The notes under the pieces are model-generated. The model worked only from the letters and a program-made list of their open reading frames with translations. It was not told where the DNA came from and did no database searches. Below, piece after piece: positions 53,960 to 61,907 of a stretch of DNA of 61,907 nucleotides. Each line of letters begins with the position of its first letter. Positions within the stretch are counted from its first letter, which is position 1. The translations under genes and the position numbers were made by a program. Origin of the DNA: CAKZQX01 sp034435975 (GTDB lineage: Bacteria; Chloroflexota; Chloroflexia; Chloroflexales; Chloroflexaceae). The stretch covers positions 1 through 61,907 of the forward strand of contig DAOTWD010000017.1 of assembly GCA_034435975.1 (NCBI GenBank), given 5' to 3'.

Positions 53960-54215
53960 CCAGCGGCAGTTGGGCCTTCAGCCGTATCATGGGGCTGGTG
54001 GAGGCGATGTGATTGCCGTGATCGATGTGGCAGCAACTTCCGGCAAAACAGGGATGGTTGGCACACTCATCCGTGTTCTGAGCGATGCTGGACTGCGAGT
54101 AGCCGTTGCCAGACTAACCGGTATAGCCACCAGCAACAAACGCCATTTCTACGCTCGCTTATGCAATCAATGCGGCTTCAGGCTGCCTGATACGCATCTC
54201 ATGGTATCCCAATTC
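53960..54215 (+). pseudogene. Remnant of a P-loop protein
   Basis: Reading from about 53950, the frame gives QPYHGAGGGDVIAVIDVAAT then SGKTGMVGTLIRVLSDAGLR and ends in RHFYARLCNQCGFRLPDTHL. It has a degenerate P-loop (ATSGKT) and strand-like spacing, but no start codon and an altered second half. It is not recognised as one particular family. It follows the HAD remnant directly, so both may be parts of one decayed segment. Confidence 0.45.
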
Positions 54216-54216
54216 T

Positions 54217-54339
54217 ACAGGACTTACGCGGTGGTATGGTGAGCTAGCCTTTGCGCCTTGGGCGAGCGGTCGGTTGTTTCTTCTTCATGCTACAGCAGGC
54301 GTACAGGACGTGGTGTTCACGCGACTGCGTACGTCCTGT
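54217..54339. mobile_element. MITE copy C
   Basis: 123 bp from ACAGGACTTACGC (54217-54229) to GCGTACGTCCTGT (54327-54339): 12 of 13 positions pair. Same outer sequence as copies A and B (GCGGTGGTATGGT, then GTGTTCACGCGACTGCGTAC at the right). Best-preserved ends of the set. Confidence 0.7.
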
Positions 54340-54494
54340 CCTTCATCGGTTGTGCAGTACCGGAGTGCAGGCTCTAACCTGGGTAGCATTCCGTCCAGGC
54401 TGAAGCCTGGATGCCAGAGGTGTAGGTTTGCTCGATGCCAGTGCCGACGCACAGCGTCGGCATCAGGTGGAGTACCAGACACAACCGACCCGGT
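54340..54494. repeat. Two small hairpins between the MITE and the carbonic anhydrase gene
   Basis: TCCAGGCTGAAGCCTGGA (54394-54411), the same family as 1329-1342, and TGCCGACGC-ACA-GCGTCGGCA (54442-54462). The second may be the terminator of the carbonic anhydrase gene (minus strand), ending 32 nt after its stop. Confidence 0.5.
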
Positions 54495-55019
54495 CTACTG
54501 TCCAGATCCCAGCTTCTTACGATACAACTCCTTCCGCTGCACATAGTGTTCCGCAGTGCGGGCAATTCGCCCGGTATGTTCAGCCGGGAGCGGGCGTACC
54601 TTACCGGGAATGCCCAGTACCAGCGAATTGGGGGGTACCTGCATACCCTCTGGTACCAGCGCCCGTGCCCCGATCAGCGAGCCTTGCCCAATTCTAGCTC
54701 CATTCAGCACCACCGCCCCAATCCCAATCAGCACCTCATCTTCCAGCACCGCTCCATGCACAATTGCTCCATGCCCCAGCGTCACGCGGTTGCCCATGAT
54801 CAGCGGGAAGCCCGGATCACCGTGCAGAATGCAGCCATCCTGGATATTGCAGCGCTCACCAATCGTAATTGGCACCGTGTCGGCACGTAGTACGCACATT
54901 GGCCAGATGCTGCTCTCGGCCCCGATGGTAATCGTGCCACTCAGAAAGGTCTGCGGGAACACATAGGCCGATGGGTGAATATCAAACTGGTCGATCAACT
55001 CTGTCGATTGCTCGGTCAT
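54495..55019 (-). CDS. Gamma-class carbonic anhydrase family protein
   Basis: 174 residues, trimeric left-handed beta-helix family. Hexapeptide turns are visible (GTITIGAESSIWPMCVLRAD, then ITIGERCNIQDGCILHGD and VTLGHGAIVHGAVLEDEVLI). The three metal-binding histidines are in DGCILHGD and LGHGAIVHG. The protein is about the size of bacterial YrdA/PaaY-like members, many of which have weak or no activity. A tail of about 20 residues rich in basic residues ends in KKLGSGQ. It stands alone. Whether it acts on CO2 is not shown. Confidence 0.9.
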   Translation of the reverse strand: MTEQSTELIDQFDIHPSAYVFPQTFLSGTITIGAESSIWPMCVLRADTVPITIGERCNIQDGCILHGDPGFPLIMGNRVTLGHGAIVHGAVLEDEVLIGIGAVVLNGARIGQGSLIGARALVPEGMQVPPNSLVLGIPGKVRPLPAEHTGRIARTAEHYVQRKELYRKKLGSGQ

Positions 55020-55049
55020 TGCATCTGCTTCCTTTTGTTATTGATACGA

Positions 55050-55228
55050 GTTATACGCAGTGGCTTATTCAGCGACTGGTTTTGCCTGTGGTAGCGCTGA
55101 AGCGTTGAAGCGCGCAAGCGCTCGAACCCTCCCCGGCTTGAACGCTCAGACCACTTCCCTGCTTTGAAGGAGCGCTCTGCCACAGGCGAAAAGGCGAGCT
55201 GACCATACTACACTACCGCATACCTTGT
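55050..55228. mobile_element. MITE copy D (reverse, degenerate)
   Basis: On the minus strand the right part reads as the outer sequence of copies A-C: CGAAAAGGCGAGCTGACCAT at 55179-55198 and a following TACCGCATACC. The left part carries ACGCAGTGGCT near 55054. The inner part is replaced by GAAGCGCGCAAGCG-type words. It is therefore an older or rearranged copy. Confidence 0.45.
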
Positions 55229-55264
55229 GTTATGGAAAGCCGAAAGATGGATATCCTTCAGCCT

Positions 55265-56908
55265 TCAGTCTCTCATCCGCTTGTACGCGTTGATCAACCC
55301 GTTGGTGGAGGCATCATGCGCCGTGACCGGCTCAGAGCCAGACAACTCCGGCTCCACTACCTTTGCCAACTGCTTACCCAGCTCAACACCCATCTGGTCA
55401 AACGAGTTGATCTGCCAGATCACCCCTTGCGTGAAAATCTTATGCTCATACAGCGCAATCAGTGCGCCCAGCGTGGCTGGCGTGAGCATCTTGAACAGCA
55501 GCGAGTTAGACGGGCGGTTGCCCAGAAAGGTTTTGGCCCGCGCCAGCAATGCCAGTTGCTCACCCGCAATCCCCGCCGACGCCAACTCGGCCCGCGCTTC
55601 ATCTTCAGTTTTGCCGCGCATCAGCGCCTCGGTCTGGGCAATGAAGTTCGCGATCAAGATCGGATGGTGCTGGCCGAGCGGATTGAGCGACTGCGCTGGT
55701 GCCAGGAAATCGCAGGGAACTAGCCTGGTACCCTGGTGAATAAGCTGGTAAAAGGCGTGCTGGCCGTTCGTACCGGGTTCGCCCCAGATAATCGGCCCCG
55801 TGGTGTAGTCCACCCACTCACCGCCGTTCGTGACGCTTTTGCCGTTGCTTTCCATATCGCCCTGCTGCAAATAGGACGGGAAACGTGCGAGGTACTGGTC
55901 ATAGGGCAAAATGGCATGCGTTTCCGCACCGAAAAAATTGCTGTACCAGATACCGAGTAAGCCCATAATCACCGGGATGTTCTGGGCAAAAGGCGTGGTG
56001 CGAAAATGCTCGTCAACGCGATGGGCACCGCTCAACAGCTCCTCAAACTGATCCATCCCCAGCGCCAGCACAATCGAGAGGCCAATGGCCGACCAGAGCG
56101 AGTAACGACCACCAACCCAGTCCCAGAACTCAAACATATTGGCTGTATCAATGCCAAAATTGGCAACGGCGGCAATGTTGGTTGACATCGCCACAAAGTG
56201 TTTTGCAACGGCGGCTTCGTCCCCGGCTGTTGTCAGCAACCAGTCACGGGCTGTGTGGGCATTCGTCATCGTCTCCTGGGTCGTGAAGGTTTTGGATGCA
56301 ACCAGAAACAGCGTCGTCTCTGGATTGATCTGCTTCAATGTCTCGGCAATGTCCGTACCATCCACGTTGGAGACGAAATGGAAGCGCAGGTCAGGATGAG
56401 CATAGTGCGTCAGTGCCTGCGTGACCATCTTCGGTCCCAGATCCGAGCCGCCGATGCCAATGTTGACCACATCGGTGATACACTGACCGGTATAGCCTTT
56501 CCAGTCGCCCGAACGTACCAGCTCGCTGAAGGTGCGCATCTTTGTCAGCACGCGGTTGACTTCGGGCATCACATCCTGACCATCGACCAGGATGGGGCGA
56601 TTGGAGCGGTTGCGCAGCGCCACATGCAGCACGGCACGGCCCTCGGTGTTGTTGATTTTCTGGCCACTGAACATGGCCGCGATCTTGTCCTCCAGGTGTG
56701 ATTGCTGCGCCAGTTGCACCAGCAGATCCATCGTCTCCGCCGTAATCCGATTCTTCGAGTAGTCGAAGAGAATATCTTCAAATTGAAGCGAGAAGCGCTC
56801 AAAGCGTTGTGGATCAGCGGCAAACAGGTCGCGCATATGCACGTTTGCCATAGCCTGATAGTGCTGCTGCAATGCTTGCCATGCCGGTAATGCGGTCAGT
56901 GTGGACAT
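55265..56908 (-). CDS. pgi: Glucose-6-phosphate isomerase
   Basis: Interconverts glucose 6-phosphate and fructose 6-phosphate. 547 residues, the long E. coli-like form. Signatures: GIGGSDLGPKMVTQALTHYA, the segment ILPYDQYLARFPSYLQQGDM with MESNGKS after it, and GEPGTNGQHAFYQLIHQGTR with catalytic residues, all intact. The ATG at 56908 follows AAAGGAGG. It stands alone; a tandem 7-bp repeat lies just upstream in the promoter region. It connects glycogen or storage sugars to glycolysis. Confidence 0.97.
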   Translation of the reverse strand: MSTLTALPAWQALQQHYQAMANVHMRDLFAADPQRFERFSLQFEDILFDYSKNRITAETMDLLVQLAQQSHLEDKIAAMFSGQKINNTEGRAVLHVALRNRSNRPILVDGQDVMPEVNRVLTKMRTFSELVRSGDWKGYTGQCITDVVNIGIGGSDLGPKMVTQALTHYAHPDLRFHFVSNVDGTDIAETLKQINPETTLFLVASKTFTTQETMTNAHTARDWLLTTAGDEAAVAKHFVAMSTNIAAVANFGIDTANMFEFWDWVGGRYSLWSAIGLSIVLALGMDQFEELLSGAHRVDEHFRTTPFAQNIPVIMGLLGIWYSNFFGAETHAILPYDQYLARFPSYLQQGDMESNGKSVTNGGEWVDYTTGPIIWGEPGTNGQHAFYQLIHQGTRLVPCDFLAPAQSLNPLGQHHPILIANFIAQTEALMRGKTEDEARAELASAGIAGEQLALLARAKTFLGNRPSNSLLFKMLTPATLGALIALYEHKIFTQGVIWQINSFDQMGVELGKQLAKVVEPELSGSEPVTAHDASTNGLINAYKRMRD

Positions 56909-56928
56909 AGTACCTCCTTTCAGGTCAC

Positions 56929-57024
56929 AGGTTACGGGTCACAGGCTACAGGTTACAGGTCACAGGTTACAGGTTGCAGGCCACAGGTTGCAGGCCACAG
57001 GTTACAGGTTACAGGTTACGGGTT
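56929..57024. repeat. Tandem 7-bp repeats upstream of pgi
   Basis: About 13 imperfect copies of ACAGGTT/ACAGGTC/GCAGGCC. The pattern reads like a slipped microsatellite and may change length between strains; it lies 20-115 nt before the pgi start codon. Confidence 0.65.
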
Positions 57025-57903
57025 AGTACTAGCGTTGTCGGTACCTGCTGCCGGGGAACGGAAGTCCCTGGCCAGACCGTGCGAAGGCCATCTGCGCGGC
57101 TGGTCAGCTCCTGGCTCTACCTCCCTTCAGCGCCATCCTACCAGTGCCGCCTACGCGCAGTTATTGTACAACCGTTCCGCGGAACGTGTGCAGCAGCGCG
57201 TCACCAGGGATCGAGTCGCTATGCCAGCTATCTGGTAAAAATGCGGTGAAACTTTTGCAACCTGCGTGCGTAAGTTAAGTATAGAGAGGGTGCATAATAA
57301 CCGATGATACGCACTATCAGGTGTTGTAAAACGCACTGTCCTGAAAAAGGCTCGCTTTTTAGGAGTGACGACCATTCATACCGAATTGCGCCTGCTGCAA
57401 GCCGGTATCCGCCCCTTCGGGAGTTTGTGGATGTGAAAGATGATGCACGACAGCATGAGCATATGGTGCCCGCATATCTATAGTACGGAAGAGCGGCCGC
57501 TTGTTCCTCTCCACATCTCTCAGCCCCGGCCACAGATGGAACCGTGATTTGTACCTATGGCTCTATTTTAACCTTTCATTTACACTTTTGCTGCTTCTGG
57601 TATGCCTGATTCGGAGTACAATATATTAGGAGCAGTTGTACAAGTAGAGCAATCCTACACCAATTATCAATCGGAGTCCAGACGGTCGCCCGGATCTCGC
57701 CCCGTCCAGGCGACCGTCTGGCCCCGGGTCTTCACCAGTGATGGAAGAACGTTATAGAGTTCAGAGCCAGGAGAAAAAGATTACTATGCATTCACGATGA
57801 CACATAGTTCCGGAATTAAGACGTTTATTGAGGTAAAAGCTTAGAAGCTACGCAAGGATACCAATCGTACCATTTTTTATCATTGTATTCAAGGAAACCA
57901 ATA
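57025..57903. other. Long gap upstream of ftsH, with one large hairpin
   Basis: No gene is supported. CCAGACGGTCGCC (57678-57690) pairs with GGCGACCGTCTGG (57709-57721) around an 18-nt loop, about 180 nt before ftsH. The leader could carry a control element for ftsH, but no heat-shock operator (CIRCE) or consensus promoter was recognised with confidence. Confidence 0.45.
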
Positions 57904-59910
57904 ATGTTCCCATACAAAAACGATCCTGATAACGAAGAAACTAGCCTGCGCTGGCAAAATATACTGCGCTGGCTGGCAAATCCACGGATCCTCCTCGTGG
58001 TTCTGGCCACGTTGATGCTGATCAGTCTCTTCTGGCCGCGCTCATCACCTGACGTGCTGAACCTGCCCTATAGTGCCTTTATCGCTCAGGTGCGGGAAGG
58101 GAATGTGTCTCGCGTAGAAATAGACGGTCAGACGATCAATGGCTGGCTGCGAGAACCCATTACCGCACCCGATCAGGCCGACGTTGAGCGCCGCCTGCCA
58201 TTTCTGGGACAACCCCGCTTCAGGCGCTTTACCACCAACTTTCCGCAGACGGGCGATGAGCGTTTGCTGCCCTTGCTTGAGCAACAAAACGTCGAACTGA
58301 ATGTGCGCGTTCAGCGGCCCTCGATACTGTTGGGCGTACTGCTCACGTTTGGGCCAGTTTTGCTCATCACGGCTGTATTTATCTACTTTTTACGCCAGCA
58401 AACGCGCGGACAGCAGGGTCTTTTCAATTTCGGGCGCACGCGAGCGAAGGCATATACGCTGGATCGGCCCAATGTCAAGTTTGATGACGTGGCTGGTGCT
58501 GACGAAGCCAAGCGCGAACTGGTGGAAGTCGTGGATTTTTTGAAGCACCCGGATCGCTACCGTAAACTGGGAGCCAGAATTCCACGCGGTGCGCTGCTGA
58601 TTGGCCCTCCCGGTACGGGCAAGACCTTGCTGGCACGGGCGATTGCGGGTGAGGCGGGCGTACCGTTCTTCAGCGCCAGCGCCAGCGAGTTTGTCGAAAT
58701 GTTCGTGGGTGTCGGTGCCAGTCGTGTGCGTGACCTGTTTGATCAGGCTCGCCGCAACGCGCCAGCGATTGTCTTCATTGATGAACTGGACGCGATTGGC
58801 CGCCAGCGCGGTGCGGGTATGGGTGGCGGCAACGACGAGCGCGAGCAGACACTGAACCAGATCCTGGTCGAGCTTGATGGCTTTGATGGCAACGGAAGCA
58901 TCATTATTATCGCCGCCACTAACCGGCCAGATGTGCTTGATCCGGCGCTGTTGCGCCCCGGTCGCTTTGACCGCCAGATCACGGTGGGTCTGCCTGATGT
59001 GCGCGGACGCGAGGCGGTGCTGAAGATCCATCTGCGCGGCAAGCCCATTGCCCCTGATGTTGATCCGGCGATTATTGCACGTCAGACACCTGGTTTTGCA
59101 GGTGCCGACCTGGCGAACCTGGTGAATGAAGCCACACTGCATGCGGCGCGGCGCGGTGAGCAGCAGGTGGCGATGCGCCACTTTGTTGAAGCACTGGACA
59201 AGATTGTACTGGGGCTTGAACGACCGGTACTGATGAGCGAACACGAGCGCAGGGTGATTGCCTATCACGAGGCCGGGCACGCGCTGGTCGCAAAGTTGCT
59301 GCCCGAAACCGATCCGGTGAACAAGATTACGATTGTTGCTCGTGGGCGGGCGCTGGGCGTAACCGAATACCTGCCGGATGGCGACCGGTTTAGCTACTCG
59401 CGCCAGTATCTGCTATCACAACTGGCGGTCATGCTGGGTGGGCGTGCCGCTGAGCAGGTTGCGCTGGGTGAGATCACCACCGGGGCCGAAAATGACCTGC
59501 AACGTGCCACCGACTTGGCACGACGTATGATCGGGCGCTGGGGGATGAGTGAGGAACTGGGATTGCTGTTTGTCAGCAATAGCACCGAGACACCCTTCCT
59601 GGGACGCGAAATGGCCGGCCCACGTGATTACAGTGAGGCCACCGCTGCACTCCTTGATCAGGCGGTGCGGGCATTGCTGCAGGAGCGTATGCAGACGGCC
59701 ATACGCCTGCTTACCGAACAACGCACAGTCCTGGATCGTGTGGCACAGGCATTGCTGACCCACGAGACGCTGGATCGCGATGGCCTGGAAGCAGTGATAC
59801 GTGGCGATGACATCCCGCCCCAAACACCACCGACTGAACCGACACCGCATACGCCGTCTGCGTCGGAGCAACCCGTGCCGCAGGCACGACCAGGCATGTT
59901 GCCGGTGTAG
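57904..59910 (+). CDS. ftsH: ATP-dependent zinc metalloprotease FtsH
   Basis: Membrane-bound AAA+ protease that extracts and degrades membrane and short-lived cytoplasmic proteins. 668 residues from the ATG at 57904 (MFPYKNDPDNEETSLRWQN); TTG at 57883 is a weaker choice. Two membrane segments (about 29-45 and 140-160) bracket an extracytoplasmic domain. Walker A GPPGTGKT near 234, Walker B IVFIDELDAIG near 290, SRH RPDVLDPALLRPGRFDRQ near 342, zinc motif HEAGH near 455. The C-terminal tail is Pro-rich. Chloroflexota usually have several FtsH paralogues; this is one. Confidence 0.96.
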   Translation: MFPYKNDPDNEETSLRWQNILRWLANPRILLVVLATLMLISLFWPRSSPDVLNLPYSAFIAQVREGNVSRVEIDGQTINGWLREPITAPDQADVERRLPFLGQPRFRRFTTNFPQTGDERLLPLLEQQNVELNVRVQRPSILLGVLLTFGPVLLITAVFIYFLRQQTRGQQGLFNFGRTRAKAYTLDRPNVKFDDVAGADEAKRELVEVVDFLKHPDRYRKLGARIPRGALLIGPPGTGKTLLARAIAGEAGVPFFSASASEFVEMFVGVGASRVRDLFDQARRNAPAIVFIDELDAIGRQRGAGMGGGNDEREQTLNQILVELDGFDGNGSIIIIAATNRPDVLDPALLRPGRFDRQITVGLPDVRGREAVLKIHLRGKPIAPDVDPAIIARQTPGFAGADLANLVNEATLHAARRGEQQVAMRHFVEALDKIVLGLERPVLMSEHERRVIAYHEAGHALVAKLLPETDPVNKITIVARGRALGVTEYLPDGDRFSYSRQYLLSQLAVMLGGRAAEQVALGEITTGAENDLQRATDLARRMIGRWGMSEELGLLFVSNSTETPFLGREMAGPRDYSEATAALLDQAVRALLQERMQTAIRLLTEQRTVLDRVAQALLTHETLDRDGLEAVIRGDDIPPQTPPTEPTPHTPSASEQPVPQARPGMLPV

Positions 59911-59969
59911 GCACATATATGCCTAGAACTGCTCTGAAGAACTTGCGGTGCGTGGATTATGACGGGTTG

Positions 59970-60004
59970 CTCCTGGGTACCGATGTGTAGTCGGTACTCA
60001 GGAG
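59970..60004. terminator. Hairpin between convergent ftsH and pyrF
   Basis: CTCCTGGGTACCGA pairs with TCGGTACTCAGGAG (one G-U) around a 7-nt loop. It follows ftsH by 59 nt and precedes the end of pyrF by 83 nt, so it can serve both transcripts. Confidence 0.55.
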
Positions 60005-60086
60005 TGACTCACCTCTATACACAGCAGCGCGTCATATCAAGACGGGCACACATTTCATCTTGATTGGATCACGCACCGAATCTTGA

Positions 60087-60842
60087 TCACCGCGCACCAG
60101 CAATCTCGTCCACGATACGCATCGCGGCAGCGGCTGGCCCGCCCTGGTCAGGTGCGGCAGCGGTGATCGGGCGTCCGATTACCAGGTAGTCGGCACCAGC
60201 ACGGATCGCTTCTCGCGGGGTCATCACGCGCCGTTGATCGCCCACAGCGGCCCATTCTGGACGCACGCCGGGCGTGACAATGACAAAATCGGGGCCACAG
60301 GCCTGCTTGATCGCCGCCACCTCGTGCGGTGAGGCAACGACACCATCCAATCCCGCCGCTTGCGCCAGTTGCGCCAGTTGCACAACATAGGCCTCAAGTG
60401 TCAGGGGCACAGAGAGTTCCTGGTGTAGCATACTGGCGTCGATGCTGGTCAGCACCGTAACACCGAGCAGGAGTGGCCGGGGATTGACGGTAGACTCGCG
60501 CACAACTGCTGCCGCGGCCCGCAACATCGCGCTGCCGCCATCGCAGTGCAGGTTCAACATATGAATGCTGCGGCCCAATCCAGCCGGTTCAGCGACGAGC
60601 GCCCGCACGGCGCCGGCCACGGTATTGGGAATATCTTTGAATTTCAGATCGAGGAACACGCGCCCACCGGCGGCATGAATAGCGTTGACCACCGTTGGAA
60701 CACCAGTGCTGGTGCAAAGCTCTAAGCCGACCTTGAAGCCACCCACATGGTCGCGCAACTGGCCGACCAGCGCCAGCGCTGCTGGCAGAGTGGGCACATC
60801 GAGCGCCACCAGGATGCGCCGGGCGGCTGTGTCACGGGCCAT
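60087..60842 (-). CDS. pyrF: Orotidine 5'-phosphate decarboxylase
   Basis: Last step of UMP synthesis. 251 residues. The signature FLDLKFKDIPNTV (near residue 65) has the catalytic Lys and Asp. GVTVLTSIDASMLHQEL and the phosphate-binding GADYLVIGRPITAAA near the C-terminus are also present. The ATG at 60842 follows GAGGAGGATC. It stands alone. The protein is of the type-2-like short family seen in Chloroflexota; the exact subgroup is not settled. Confidence 0.94.
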   Translation of the reverse strand: MARDTAARRILVALDVPTLPAALALVGQLRDHVGGFKVGLELCTSTGVPTVVNAIHAAGGRVFLDLKFKDIPNTVAGAVRALVAEPAGLGRSIHMLNLHCDGGSAMLRAAAAVVRESTVNPRPLLLGVTVLTSIDASMLHQELSVPLTLEAYVVQLAQLAQAAGLDGVVASPHEVAAIKQACGPDFVIVTPGVRPEWAAVGDQRRVMTPREAIRAGADYLVIGRPITAAAPDQGGPAAAAMRIVDEIAGAR

Positions 60843-60938
60843 GGGACTTGATCCTCCTCACCGCGTGAGAACATTACTGAATGCACCTGGTGCCTATTCT
60901 ACCATACATGCCCCGGCATGATACCCGTGGTGCATTGG

Positions 60939-61907
60939 TCAGAGTCGCCAGATAAACACTGCCACCGCTAGCAGCAGTGTGCTGACAAGCGCTGTGAGCA
61001 TCTGCTGACCGGCCAGCAGTAATGCATAACGAGCACCCAGCTCCTTGCGAATCGTCCACAGGGTTACCATACAGGCCGTGAGGGTCGAAGCCAGATAGAC
61101 CAGGATAAGAATTTGTCCAGCCGTAAGGGCGGTAAGCAATGCGCCTTCGCTCTGATTGAGGATCAGTAAGCCATCCTTCCGCACAATCGAAAAGATGATG
61201 CCCGGAGCAACGGTTGCGGGTAATCCGAACAACGCCAGCAGCGGCGCAATACCATCTGCCAGACGATCCAGTAGCCCACCATACGCAAGGAGCGACCCCA
61301 CCAGACAGATCGTCAGGAAAATGGGCATCGCCTGGAGCAAAAACTGTTTGAGTACCGCCTTGACTCGCCACCAGACACCGCGCCAGGTGGGTGATTGCAG
61401 AAAGGCACGTTCGTGCAACGGCATTGCGGCAGAAGACGCCAACCCGGTGTGCCAGATACGTGTATGGATTGCCCCCACCAGAAACAGCAGAAACAGATAG
61501 GGTGCAAACAGCCAGGGTACATGCCCGGCATTGAAGAGCGACAGCGACGCACCGATCTGATAGCTACAGGCTGAACCAAACGCAATCATCGAGATACACG
61601 CCTTGCGGGTACATACGCTACACGAGCGGGTCTGGAATACTGCAACGACGTTGCAGCCAAACCCACTCAGAACCGGTACCAGATCGCGCCCGCTCAACCC
61701 GATTCGCCGTAGCCACGGATCGAGCGCAGCGGTGATACGATCTTTGATCCCTATTTCCTCCGTGACTGCCACGCTGATACCCAGCAATAGCACGACCGGA
61801 AAAGCCCACAAAAAAGAATACCACCCCAGGGTAAGCAAGCCATAGTCACCAACCAGCAGAAAGTGCAGCAGCGGCACGGCTTGTGCGACAGGATCGAGCC
61901 ATTGCAC
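60939..61907 (-). CDS. FeoB-like gate-domain membrane protein (partial)
   Basis: 322 residues of the C-terminal part; the 5' end is beyond the window edge. It has about seven hydrophobic segments and a conserved loop VLSGFGCNVVAVFQTRSC, the FeoB/nucleoside-recognition "gate" motif (GFGCN). FeoB itself has an N-terminal GTPase domain, whose presence cannot be checked here. Two cysteine-containing loops (SCSVCTRKAC) differ from textbook FeoB. The product could be a ferrous-iron transporter or a permease of the nucleoside-recognition family. Confidence 0.65.
   Translation of the reverse strand: MQWLDPVAQAVPLLHFLLVGDYGLLTLGWYSFLWAFPVVLLLGISVAVTEEIGIKDRITAALDPWLRRIGLSGRDLVPVLSGFGCNVVAVFQTRSCSVCTRKACISMIAFGSACSYQIGASLSLFNAGHVPWLFAPYLFLLFLVGAIHTRIWHTGLASSAAMPLHERAFLQSPTWRGVWWRVKAVLKQFLLQAMPIFLTICLVGSLLAYGGLLDRLADGIAPLLALFGLPATVAPGIIFSIVRKDGLLILNQSEGALLTALTAGQILILVYLASTLTACMVTLWTIRKELGARYALLLAGQQMLTALVSTLLLAVAVFIWRL

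Noticed and set aside
57228..57533. 101-codon minus frame upstream of ftsH
   Set aside because: No ribosome site, no family pattern; probably chance.

Overview
The window looks like a piece of the chromosome of a Chloroflexus-type filamentous anoxygenic phototroph (phylum Chloroflexota). The clearest pointer is the PucC/LhaA-type (bacterio)chlorophyll-family MFS transporter at 44.8-46.2 kb. Supporting signs are moderate-to-high GC, several lipoproteins, and housekeeping genes scattered among many repeat-filled intergenic gaps rather than packed into long operons. The genus is an inference from family content, not from a database match.

Layout. 0-1.3 kb: the broken end of a secreted glycoside hydrolase and a tRNA cluster (Trp, Ser-UGA, Ser-GCU). 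1.4-8.9 kb: msrA, an AI-2E transporter remnant, a LysR regulator with its own operator, a PcrA-type helicase behind a CNNM-like CBS protein, small genes and a CAU tRNA. 9-15.9 kb: a promoter with an unexplained leader, glnA, a roughly 500-nt leader in front of rplS, a methyltransferase, rnhB and small hypotheticals. 16-21.8 kb: marR with a divergent membrane protein, tsaC/sua5, a 54-aa gene, and a two-gene unit of a flippase-like membrane protein plus an FAD oxidoreductase. 21.8-25.3 kb: the translation operon infC (AUU start) - rpmI - rplT, then a SpoU methyltransferase and pheS. 25.5-31.3 kb: a large membrane glycosyltransferase-like protein, a lipoprotein, and a secreted NlpC/P60-like protein downstream of a NarL-type regulator.

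31.3-34.9 kb is the most unusual part. A REP-associated tyrosine transposase (RAYT, interrupted by one amber codon) sits among about a dozen GTAG-headed REP palindromes, including five tandem 75-bp units; a 29-bp perfect inverted repeat and a MITE lie around it. 33.5-37.7 kb: a TauE/SafE permease and the molybdate importer modABC, whose ATPase has a His-rich tail. 38.2-38.7 and 50.4-51.5 kb: two GC-rich repeat arrays built from the same units in opposite orientation, bracketing about 12 kb with tRNA-Arg(GCG), a DUF4397 protein, a histidine kinase, citrate synthase, trpA, the PucC-like transporter and uvrA. 51.7-61.9 kb: a LolA-like lipoprotein and LolD-like ATPase, two decayed genes, gamma-carbonic anhydrase, pgi, ftsH, pyrF and the edge of a FeoB-like gate-domain permease.

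Most protein genes are ordinary metabolism, translation and repair. What sets the window apart is the density of non-coding repeats: REPs with their transposase, at least four MITE copies with ACAGGACTTACGC ends, stacked GC-rich hairpins, and the inverted arrays. Several non-coding stretches have strong promoters or leaders and may hold RNA regulators. Coordinates and motifs were read by eye; no alignment, folding or search was run.
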